Assembly (NCBI GenBank): GCA_946886245.1
Contig: CAMPIF010000238.1
Location: 1-6,744 of the forward strand
Source of the DNA: Ectopseudomonas composti
GTDB taxonomy: Bacteria > Pseudomonadota > Gammaproteobacteria > Pseudomonadales > Pseudomonadaceae
Direction: 5' to 3'
Length of the DNA stretch: 6,744 nt
The translations under genes were made by a program, and so were the position numbers. How positions within the stretch are numbered: position 1 is the stretch's first letter; each line of letters opens with the position of its first letter. Below the pieces are notes generated by a model that saw only the letters and a program-made list of their open reading frames with translations, did no database searches and was not told where the DNA came from. Below are positions 1 to 5,382 of this stretch, piece by piece.

Positions 1-1153
1 ACACCTGCTCGTACGGCACTTCGGCTTCGGCCAGCAGCACGTTCATATGGCCAGGCATACGCCCGGCAACCGGGTGGATTGCGTATTTCACGGTCACGCC
101 ACGGTGGGTCAGTTTTTCCGCCAGCTCCATCAGTGCGTGCTGGGCACGGGCTACGGCCAAGCCATAACCGGGCACGATGACCACGGTGTCGGCGTTGGTC
201 AGCAGGAAGGCGGCGTCGTCGGAAGAACCCGACTTGACGCTGCGCTGTTCCTGGCTGCCGCCAGCAGCACCGGTATCAGCATCGGCGCCGAAGCCGCCGA
301 GGATGACGTTGAAGAACGAGCGGTTCATCGCCTTGCACATGATGTACGAGAGGATGGCGCCCGAAGAGCCGACCAGGGAACCGGCGACGATCAGCATCGA
401 GTTGTTCAGCGAGAAACCGATACCGGCCGCTGCCCAGCCCGAGTAGCTATTGAGCATCGACACCACCACCGGCATGTCGGCGCCGCCGATGGGGATGATG
501 ATCAGCACGCCGATGACGAAGGCCAGCGCCACCAGTACGGCGAAGGCCGTGATGTCACCGGTGAAGCTGTAGTACAGACCCAGGCCGAGAATCGCCAGGC
601 CGATCACCAGGTTGACCAGGTGCTGGCCCTTGAACACCACGGGGGCGCCCTGGAACAGGCGGAACTTGTACTTGCCTGACAGCTTGCCGAAGGCGATCAC
701 CGACCCGGAGAAGGTGATGGCGCCGATGGCAGCCCCGAGGAACAGCTCCAGGCGGTTGCCTGCCGGGATGGCGTCACCCAGTGCCGCGACGATGCCCAGC
801 GACTGCGGCTCGACGACGGCGGCGATGGCGATGAACACGGCAGCCAGGCCGATCATGCTGTGCATGAAGGCGACCAGTTCCGGCATCTTGGTCATCTCGA
901 CGCGCTTGGCCATGATGGTGCCGATGCTGCCACCGACCAGCAGGCCGACGATGACGAAGCCCAGGCCTTGAACGGCCAACTCGCTGCCGAGCTTGTAGAT
1001 CAGGCCGATGGTGGTCAGCACGGCGATGGCCATGCCGATCATGCCGAACAGGTTGCCGCGTCGCGATGTGGTCGGGTGCGACAGGCCCTTGAGTGCCTGG
1101 ATGAAACACACCGAGGCGACGAGGTAGAGAACAGTGATCAGGTTCATGCTCAT
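1..1153 (-). CDS. pntB: NAD(P) transhydrogenase subunit beta (partial, C-terminus off the window)
   Basis: Beta subunit of the inner-membrane proton-translocating transhydrogenase, which moves hydride between NADH and NADP+ coupled to proton flow. Translating the minus strand from ATG 1153 gives 384 uninterrupted residues, still open at the left edge. About 95 C-terminal residues should be missing, judged against E. coli PntB (462 aa), to which this copy is offset by about 13 N-terminal residues. Residues 1 to about 280 are a hydrophobic multi-span domain (dII). Within it are MPELVAFMHSMIGL, whose H98 matches the conserved proton-channel His, and GGADMPVVVSMLNSYSGW (D226, N235). A flexible Gly/Ser/Asp-rich linker (about 286-316) leads to the NADP(H)-binding domain dIII, with VPGYGLAVARAQ (GYG at 329-331) and IHPVAGRMPGHMNVLLAEA. 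The start lies 3 nt after the pntAB stop with GGTGGAG upstream. A second Met at residue 3 is too far from that Shine-Dalgarno. Last gene of the operon visible here. Confidence 0.97.
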   Translation of the reverse strand, partial: MSMNLITVLYLVASVCFIQALKGLSHPTTSRRGNLFGMIGMAIAVLTTIGLIYKLGSELAVQGLGFVIVGLLVGGSIGTIMAKRVEMTKMPELVAFMHSMIGLAAVFIAIAAVVEPQSLGIVAALGDAIPAGNRLELFLGAAIGAITFSGSVIAFGKLSGKYKFRLFQGAPVVFKGQHLVNLVIGLAILGLGLYYSFTGDITAFAVLVALAFVIGVLIIIPIGGADMPVVVSMLNSYSGWAAAGIGFSLNNSMLIVAGSLVGSSGAILSYIMCKAMNRSFFNVILGGFGADADTGAAGGSQEQRSVKSGSSDDAAFLLTNADTVVIVPGYGLAVARAQHALMELAEKLTHRGVTVKYAIHPVAGRMPGHMNVLLAEAEVPYEQV

Positions 1154-1156
1154 CGA

Positions 1157-1468
1157 TTACTTCTCCACCTGAGCCTTCGGGGCTTTCTTCTTGAACATTT
1201 CCAGCATGCGCCGAGTGACCAGGAAGCCGCCGAACACGTTGACTGCGGCCAGCGCCACGGCCAGGGTACCCATGGTCTTGCCCAGCGGGGTGACGGTCAG
1301 CGCGGCGGCCAGCATGGCGCCGACGATCACGATGGCGGAAATGGCGTTGGTCACGGCCATCAGGGGGGTGTGCAGAGCCGGGGTGACGTTCCACACCACG
1401 TGGTAGCCGACATAGATGGCCAGCACGAAGATGATCAGGTTGTAGATGCCGTCGGAAATCAGATCCAT
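1157..1468 (-). CDS. pntAB: NAD(P) transhydrogenase subunit alpha-2 (membrane part)
   Basis: Small membrane subunit of the transhydrogenase, 103 aa, supplying the alpha-chain transmembrane helices of the dII domain. In E. coli this segment is the C-terminal part of a single PntA chain; here it is a separate gene, as in Rhodospirillum rubrum. Three hydrophobic segments are visible, at about residues 8-27 ([16 protein letters not shown]), 35-58 ([18 protein letters not shown]) and 62-86 ([20 protein letters not shown]). They are followed by a basic tail rich in lysine. The start is ATG 1468 ([11 protein letters not shown]): an AAGGAG Shine-Dalgarno lies 7 nt upstream, and a longer reading from 1516 would run back into pntAA with an arginine-rich, non-family N-terminus. 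The Shine-Dalgarno overlaps the pntAA stop codon (TAAGGAG) and the intergenic gap is 11 nt, so translational coupling is likely. pntB follows after 3 nt. Confidence 0.96.
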   Translation of the reverse strand: MDLISDGIYNLIIFVLAIYVGYHVVWNVTPALHTPLMAVTNAISAIVIVGAMLAAALTVTPLGKTMGTLAVALAAVNVFGGFLVTRRMLEMFKKKAPKAQVEK

Positions 1469-1479
1469 GTTCCTACTCC

Positions 1480-2601
1480 TTAGCCATTCTTGCGAACGAC
1501 TTCGCCGGCGTTGCACATCAGGCAGGCCGCGACGATGTCGTCTTCGAGGTTGAGCTGGAACTGGCCTTGCGGGTCGATCACCAGCTTGAGGAAGTCCAGC
1601 AGGTTGCGTGCATAGAGAGCGGACGCGTCCGCCGGCACCAGTGCCGCCAGGTTGGTATGGCCAACGAGGGTCACGCCGTGCTTGAGCACCACCTTGTCGG
1701 CTTCGGTCAGCGGGCAGTTGCCGCCTTGCGCAGCAGCCAGGTCGATGACCACGGAGCCGGGCTTCATGTCGGCCACCGTGCTCTCATGCAGAAGCGTCGG
1801 CGCCTTGCGGCCCGGAATCAGCGCAGTGGTGATGACGATATCGGCCTGTTTGGCGCGCTCGTGCACGGCCTTGGCCTGGCGCTCCATCCAGGACGGCGGC
1901 ATCGGCCGGGCATAGCCGCCCACACCCTGGGCGCACTCACGTTCTTCATCGGTCTCGAAGGGTACATCGACGAACTTGGCGCCGAGCGATTCGATCTGCT
2001 CCTTGACCGCCGGGCGCACATCGGAGGCCTCGATCACCGCGCCCAGGCGCTTGGCCGTGGCGATGGCCTGCAGACCGGCAACACCGGCACCGAGAATCAA
2101 AATACGCGCGGCCTTAACGGTACCGGCAGCGGTCATCAGCATCGGCATGAAGCGTGGATAGTGGTGGGCTGCCAGCAGTACGGCCTTGTAGCCGGCGATG
2201 TTGGCTTGCGAGCTCAGCACGTCCAGGCTCTGCGCGCGGGAGGTGCGCGGTGCGGCCTCCAGGGCGAAGGCAGTGACGCCGCGGGCGTTCATGCGCGCGA
2301 TGGTCTCGTTGCAGAACGGGTTGAGCATGCCAACCAACACGGCCCCGGCTCTCATGTGAGCGAGCTCGGCTTCGGTCGGTGCGACCACCTTGAGCACGAG
2401 GTCTGCGCCAAAGGCGGCAGCGTCGTTGCCAATGGTCGCGCCAGCAGCCTCGTAAGCGCTGTCCGGAATGCTGGCGCTGATGCCGGCGCCGGCCTGGACG
2501 GTCACCTGATGACCTTGGCCGACCAGCTTCTTGATGGTCTCTGGGGTCGCGGCAACCCGCGTCTCCCCGGCATGGGTTTCGAGAGGAACACCGATGTGCA
2601 C
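1480..2601 (-). CDS. pntAA: NAD(P) transhydrogenase subunit alpha-1 (NAD(H)-binding part)
   Basis: Soluble NAD(H)-binding subunit (domain dI) of the proton-translocating transhydrogenase, 373 aa, docked on the cytoplasmic face of the membrane PntAB/PntB assembly. It resembles the alanine dehydrogenase/PNT family from its first residues ([18 protein letters not shown]). The motif [17 protein letters not shown] (122-138) contains the conserved Gln (Q132) near the hydride-transfer site. A Rossmann glycine motif GAGVAG sits at 171-176, with an acidic residue after the second strand (ASD, D194). Later come [14 protein letters not shown] (257-270), [17 protein letters not shown] (282-298) and [14 protein letters not shown] (314-327). 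Length is that of a stand-alone alpha-1 subunit; the transmembrane part is in pntAB. The start is GTG at 2601 (MHIGVP), chosen because AGGAGA lies 7 nt upstream and the family N-terminus begins there. First gene of the pntAA-pntAB-pntB operon. Confidence 0.97.
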   Translation of the reverse strand: MHIGVPLETHAGETRVAATPETIKKLVGQGHQVTVQAGAGISASIPDSAYEAAGATIGNDAAAFGADLVLKVVAPTEAELAHMRAGAVLVGMLNPFCNETIARMNARGVTAFALEAAPRTSRAQSLDVLSSQANIAGYKAVLLAAHHYPRFMPMLMTAAGTVKAARILILGAGVAGLQAIATAKRLGAVIEASDVRPAVKEQIESLGAKFVDVPFETDEERECAQGVGGYARPMPPSWMERQAKAVHERAKQADIVITTALIPGRKAPTLLHESTVADMKPGSVVIDLAAAQGGNCPLTEADKVVLKHGVTLVGHTNLAALVPADASALYARNLLDFLKLVIDPQGQFQLNLEDDIVAACLMCNAGEVVRKNG

Positions 2602-2608
2602 GTCTAAT

Positions 2609-2613
2609 CTCCT
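2609..2613 (-). promoter_or_regulatory. Shine-Dalgarno deciding the pntAA GTG start
   Basis: On the minus strand AGGAG ends 7 nt before GTG 2601. There is no in-frame ATG close by with a comparable ribosome-binding site, so this site fixes the unusual GTG start of pntAA. Confidence 0.8.
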
Positions 2614-2702
2614 GCGTGATCTTTTTTGTGAACCGGGGCACTGCGCTGGCGCGCCGGCGATTGGGGATCAGCACATAACCCGCCGGAAGGTGGCGAGCGC
2701 GG

Positions 2703-2716
2703 CGATTGTGCAATCG
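2703..2716. promoter_or_regulatory. Perfect 6-2-6 dyad overlapping the candidate pnt promoter
   Basis: CGATTG-TG-CAATCG is a perfect inverted repeat with a 2-bp centre, which suits a dimeric DNA-binding protein. It overlaps the candidate -10 of pnt, a repressor-like position. I do not recognise the motif as a named regulator's site. Its spacing differs from the Anr/Fnr pattern TTGAT-N4-ATCAA. Confidence 0.35.
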
Positions 2717-2733
2717 AACGCAAACCCTTACAA
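2705..2733 (-). promoter_or_regulatory. Candidate sigma70 promoter for the pnt operon
   Basis: On the minus strand TTGTAA (2733-2728) is followed after 17 bp by CACAAT (2710-2705), each matching 4 of 6 consensus bases. This would start transcription near 2698, about 97 nt upstream of pntAA. The -10 lies inside the dyad at 2703-2716. It is chosen by pattern only, and another AT-rich stretch between 2740 and 2800 could hold the true promoter. Confidence 0.35.
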
Positions 2734-2790
2734 GAAGTTATGGAGTAAAAAAAATGCATTACTACAAGTAATAGGTCTATGAGGGATTTT

Positions 2791-2857
2791 TATACTGCAT
2801 GCAGCCCGCGCAGATTCAGGCCGACAGCAGATTCTGCGCAGCTTGTAGGGCAGTATA
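2791..2857. repeat. Nested inverted repeat, 67 bp, of unknown role
   Basis: An outer 8-bp perfect inverted repeat, TATACTGC (2791-2798) and GCAGTATA (2850-2857), encloses an inner 7-bp pair, GCGCAGA (2808-2814) and TCTGCGC (2833-2839). The two internal gaps are nearly equal (9 and 10 nt), so the element could fold as one long interrupted stem with an 18-nt loop. It also contains the direct repeat CAGATTC (2811-2817, 2828-2834) and the palindrome CTGCATGCAG (2795-2804). No T-tract follows either end, which argues against a terminator. It could be a structured RNA, a decayed mobile-element remnant or a composite protein-binding site. Confidence 0.45.
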
Positions 2858-2943
2858 GGCAGTCACGCGCAGGATGACCGCTGGTCGACTCGGGCAGAGT
2901 GTGGGGAGTAACGAACAATCCGTTCAGAATACTGCTATAGCCC

Positions 2944-2969
2944 GAAAGTAGTGGTTAATGAGTACTTTC
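2944..2969. repeat. 7-bp inverted repeat in the gcdR-pnt gap
   Basis: GAAAGTA (2944-2950) and TACTTTC (2963-2969) form a perfect inverted repeat around a 12-nt AT-rich loop. There is no T-tract after it on either strand, so it is not a standard terminator. It could be a binding site or chance. Confidence 0.25.
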
Positions 2970-3070
2970 CCTGGCGAAGAAAATGTAGTGTGACTGTATT
3001 TGCGCTACGGGTTCTTTTTCTGGGCGTATCTGTTTTCTGCGAGCTAAAAGCGATCTTGCTCCAGCGATGA

Positions 3071-3988
3071 TCATGTACCCCGATAGGCGTCGGCCTGGGC
3101 CAGGAGCCAGTCACGAAAGGCCTTCAGCGCTGCAGACTCGGCCTTGCGTTCCGGCACCATCAGGTAATAGGCGCGATCGTTGTTTGGCACGGCACGGTCG
3201 AGGGCAATCACCAGGCTGCCCTCTTTCAGTTCGCGCTGGATCAGAAAGGGAGGGATCAGTGCGACGCCCATTTGATGTTGCGCGGCCTGCGCCAGCATGG
3301 AGAACAGTTCCAGTCGCGGGCCGGTCATGTCGCGAGGCACATTCATGCCCTGGGCGGCGAACCATTGCCGCCAGGCGTAGGGGCGCGTGGTCTGCTGCAG
3401 CAGTGGCAGGTTGGCGATGCGTTCGGCGTCGACTGGGGTATCGCCCAGTAGCGTCGGGCTGCACACCGGCAGCAGGTGTTCGTGCATCAGGAAATGGGCT
3501 TCGGTGCCCGACCATTCGGCGTCGCCGTAATAGATGGCGGCATCGAAGTGGGTGTCGGCGAAAAGGAAGGGGCGCGTGCGGTTGGTCAGGTGCACGGTCA
3601 CCTCAGGGTGCAACTGCTGAAAGGCACGCAAGCGTGGCAGCAGCCACTGCGTGCCAAAGGTCGGCACCACTGCCAGTTCGATGCTGGTGCTGCCCTGGTT
3701 GCCCATCAACGCCAGGGTGTCGCGCTCCACCGCATCGAGTTGCGCTGCCACCTTGCGACTGTAGGCGATGCCCGCCTCGGTCAGCACCACGCCGCGCCTT
3801 GAGCGGCGAAACAGCTCCACGTTGAGAAAGCTCTCCAGCCCGCCGATTTGCCTGCAGATCGCGCTCTGCGTCAGGTTCAGCTCGTCGGCGGCCTTGGTGA
3901 AGCTCTGGTGGCGGGCGGCGGACTCGAAGGCGACCAGGGCGGCGGTGCTGGGTATCTTGCGGCGCATATATGCGAAAGCCTCACTCAT
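3071..3988 (-). CDS. gcdR: LysR-type transcriptional regulator of glutarate catabolism
   Basis: LysR family regulator, 305 aa from ATG 3988, the usual size for the family. The N-terminal winged helix-turn-helix is clear (about residues 13-70; SFTKAADELNLTQSAICRQI at 29-48, then RRSRRGVVLTEAG), of the GcvA-like subgroup. The remainder (about 100-300) is a typical effector-binding domain with WLLPRLRAFQQLHPEV (115-130) and GVALIPPFLIQREL (241-254). It is divergent from gcdH across a 159-bp gap, the classic layout for a LysR activator and its target. I therefore name it after the Pseudomonas glutarate regulator GcdR; the effector is inferred from context. Start choice is uncertain: ATG 3988 has no good Shine-Dalgarno, whereas Met8 at 3967 (MRRKIPST, a common family N-terminus, giving 298 aa) has GTGAGG 11 nt upstream. 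Confidence 0.88.
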   Translation of the reverse strand: MSEAFAYMRRKIPSTAALVAFESAARHQSFTKAADELNLTQSAICRQIGGLESFLNVELFRRSRRGVVLTEAGIAYSRKVAAQLDAVERDTLALMGNQGSTSIELAVVPTFGTQWLLPRLRAFQQLHPEVTVHLTNRTRPFLFADTHFDAAIYYGDAEWSGTEAHFLMHEHLLPVCSPTLLGDTPVDAERIANLPLLQQTTRPYAWRQWFAAQGMNVPRDMTGPRLELFSMLAQAAQHQMGVALIPPFLIQRELKEGSLVIALDRAVPNNDRAYYLMVPERKAESAALKAFRDWLLAQADAYRGT

Positions 3989-4006
3989 GGGCGGTGTTTA
4001 TGGTTG

Positions 4007-4047
4007 TTCAAGCTATCTCGAAGTGAGGAAAAAGCACAGCTCTGTGC
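4007..4047. promoter_or_regulatory. Candidate GcdR operator region (two dyads)
   Basis: The gap between divergent gcdR and gcdH contains an imperfect 16-bp dyad, TTCAAGCTATCTCGAA (4007-4022, 6 of 8 pairs symmetric), and a perfect one, GCACAG-CT-CTGTGC (4034-4047). They lie about 87-72 and 60-47 bp upstream of the gcdH start site predicted from the promoter at 4059-4087. LysR regulators normally bind in this zone. Neither is a textbook T-N11-A box, so which dyad GcdR uses, if either, is open. Confidence 0.4.
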
Positions 4048-4058
4048 GGATTCTGCGT

Positions 4059-4087
4059 TTGTCCTCTGTTCGAAGTCGGCCTAGGAT
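4059..4087 (+). promoter_or_regulatory. Candidate gcdH promoter
   Basis: TTGTCC (4059-4064) and TAGGAT (4082-4087) are separated by the optimal 17 bp and match 4 of 6 consensus bases each. Transcription would begin near 4094, leaving a leader of about 54 nt before gcdH. A weak match just downstream of dyads fits an activator-dependent promoter. Confidence 0.45.
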
Positions 4088-4100
4088 CAAAACCATTCGG

Positions 4101-4117
4101 GGTCGGCTGGGCCGACC
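4101..4117 (+). promoter_or_regulatory. Perfect 7-3-7 hairpin in the gcdH leader
   Basis: GGTCGGC-TGG-GCCGACC can form a 7-bp GC-rich stem with a 3-nt loop, close to the predicted 5' end of the gcdH transcript and 30 nt before the start codon. No T-tract follows, so it is not an obvious attenuator. It may stabilise the mRNA 5' end or serve as a DNA site. Confidence 0.45.
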
Positions 4118-4147
4118 GCTCACTTCACTGCTTCGAGGTTTCTCGCA

Positions 4148-5326
4148 ATGGCCAAGGCAAGCTTCAACTGGATCGACCCGCTGCTGCTGGATCAGCAACT
4201 GACCGAAGAAGAGCGCATGGTGCGCGACAGCGCCCAGCAGTTCGCTGACGACAAGCTGGCGCCTCGCGTGCTGGAGGCGTTCCGTCACGAGCAGACCGAT
4301 CCGAAGATCTTCCGCGAAATGGGCGAAACCGGTCTGTTGGGTGCGACCATTCCCGAAGCCTACGGTGGCAGTGGCCTGAACTACGTGTGCTACGGCCTGA
4401 TTGCGCGTGAAGTGGAACGCATCGACTCCGGCTACCGCTCGATGATGAGCGTGCAGTCTTCGCTGGTGATGGTGCCGATCAATGAGTTCGGCAACGAGGC
4501 GACCAAGCAGAAGTACCTGCCCAAGCTCGCAAGTGGTGAGTACATAGGTTGCTTCGGCCTGACCGAGCCGAACCACGGCTCCGATCCGGGCGCCATGGTC
4601 ACCCGTGCCAAGAAGGTCGAGGGCGGCTATCGCCTCACCGGCAGCAAGATGTGGATCACCAACAGTCCGATCGCCGATGTCTTCGTGGTCTGGGCCAAGG
4701 ACGATGCCGGCGAGATTCGTGGCTTCGTGCTGGAGAAAGGCTGGGAAGGTCTTTCTGCTCCGGCGATTCATGGCAAGGTCGGTCTGCGCGCCTCGATCAC
4801 CGGCGAGATCGTCATGGACAACGTGTTCTGTCCCGAAGAGAACGCCTTCCCGGATGTACGCGGCCTGCGCGGCCCGTTCACCTGCCTGAACTCCGCCCGT
4901 TACGGAATCAGCTGGGGTGCCCTGGGTGCCGCCGAATTCTGCTGGCACACCGCACGCCAGTACGTGCTCGATCGCAATCAGTTCGGCCGGCCGCTGGCGG
5001 CCAATCAACTGATCCAGAAGAAGCTGGCCGACATGCAGACCGAAATCACCCTGGCTCTACAGGGGTGCCTGCGCCTCGGTCGAATGAAGGACGAAGGCAC
5101 CGCAGCCGTGGAGATCACCTCGATCATGAAGCGCAACAGCTGCGGCAAGGCGCTGGATATCGCCCGCCTGGCGCGCGACATGCTGGGCGGCAACGGCATC
5201 AGTGACGAGTTCGGCATTGCCCGTCACCTGGTCAACCTCGAGGTGGTCAATACCTACGAGGGCACGCATGACGTGCATGCGCTGATTCTTGGTCGTGCGC
5301 AGACCGGTATCCAGGCGTTCTTCTGA
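4148..5326 (+). CDS. gcdH: Glutaryl-CoA dehydrogenase
   Basis: FAD-dependent acyl-CoA dehydrogenase family enzyme, 392 aa, a full-length member. It oxidises and decarboxylates glutaryl-CoA to crotonyl-CoA and CO2, passing electrons to electron-transfer flavoprotein. The glutaryl-CoA-specific signatures are present: [15 protein letters not shown] (94-108), where R97 matches the Arg that holds the distal carboxylate of the substrate, and [16 protein letters not shown] (368-383), whose E371 is the catalytic base. Flavin and substrate segments include [16 protein letters not shown] (135-150), [20 protein letters not shown] (164-183), [10 protein letters not shown] (275-284) and [13 protein letters not shown] (343-355). 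The start ATG 4148 has GAGG 9 nt upstream, and the N-terminus ([19 protein letters not shown]) is family-like with no targeting peptide. First gene of a two-gene operon with gcdG, divergent from gcdR. Confidence 0.97.
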   Translation: MAKASFNWIDPLLLDQQLTEEERMVRDSAQQFADDKLAPRVLEAFRHEQTDPKIFREMGETGLLGATIPEAYGGSGLNYVCYGLIAREVERIDSGYRSMMSVQSSLVMVPINEFGNEATKQKYLPKLASGEYIGCFGLTEPNHGSDPGAMVTRAKKVEGGYRLTGSKMWITNSPIADVFVVWAKDDAGEIRGFVLEKGWEGLSAPAIHGKVGLRASITGEIVMDNVFCPEENAFPDVRGLRGPFTCLNSARYGISWGALGAAEFCWHTARQYVLDRNQFGRPLAANQLIQKKLADMQTEITLALQGCLRLGRMKDEGTAAVEITSIMKRNSCGKALDIARLARDMLGGNGISDEFGIARHLVNLEVVNTYEGTHDVHALILGRAQTGIQAFF

Positions 5327-5351
5327 AGGCTCGCGCCTCTCACTGATCCAT

Positions 5352-5374
5352 GGTGCGCGTGGCGCACCCCACGG
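5352..5374. repeat. REP-like hairpin between gcdH and gcdG
   Basis: GGTGCGC-GTG-GCGCACC (5352-5368) is a perfect 7-bp inverted repeat with a 3-nt loop, followed by CCACGG. Its complement reads close to a CGTAGGGTGCGC...GCGCACC repeat that I recall as recurrent between genes in several Pseudomonas genomes; that resemblance is from memory. It fills much of the 56-nt gap in the gcdHG transcript and ends just before the gcdG Shine-Dalgarno (GGAG at 5373-5376). An ATG at 5350 immediately before it is in frame with gcdG but lacks a ribosome-binding site. Confidence 0.55.
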
Positions 5375-5382
5375 AGAAGCCT

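Larger units (their letters stand above)
2602..3070. other. Non-coding gap between gcdR and pntAA
   Basis: About 470 bp with no credible gene on either strand. Open frames here are short, lack ribosome-binding sites and have no family-like sequence. The part nearest pntAA holds its Shine-Dalgarno and a candidate promoter. Positions 2730-2800 are noticeably AT-rich against the GC-rich background. The middle and the gcdR-proximal part hold two inverted repeats (2791-2857 and 2944-2969). I found no clear rho-independent terminator after gcdR, whose stop is at 3071. Confidence 0.7.

Noticed and set aside
47..679. Long plus-strand open frame (about 210 codons) opposite pntB
   Set aside because: His/Asp/Gln/Arg-rich translation typical of the antisense of a GC-rich gene; the minus strand gives an intact PntB.
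860..1483. Plus-strand open frame over pntB/pntAB
   Set aside because: Low-complexity antisense translation (many H, D, G, Q), no ribosome-binding site, fully covered by real genes on the other strand.
1469..1516. Longer pntAB start at 1516
   Set aside because: Would overlap the end of pntAA and add an arginine-rich leader unlike the family; ATG 1468 has a strong Shine-Dalgarno.
1567..2607. 346-codon plus-strand frame opposite pntAA
   Set aside because: Mirror of PntAA codon structure; no family-like motif, and pntAA itself is unmistakable.
2531..2782. Small plus-strand frame spanning the pntAA start region
   Set aside because: Its first part is antisense to pntAA, and it has no ribosome-binding site or family signature.
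3030..3070. Terminator after gcdR on the minus strand
   Set aside because: Only a 4-bp GAGC/GCTC pair with a long loop and no proper T-tract.
4013..5008. 331-codon minus-strand frame opposite gcdH
   Set aside because: Antisense shadow of GcdH running through the gcdR-gcdH regulatory gap; His/Ala-rich composition without recognisable domains.
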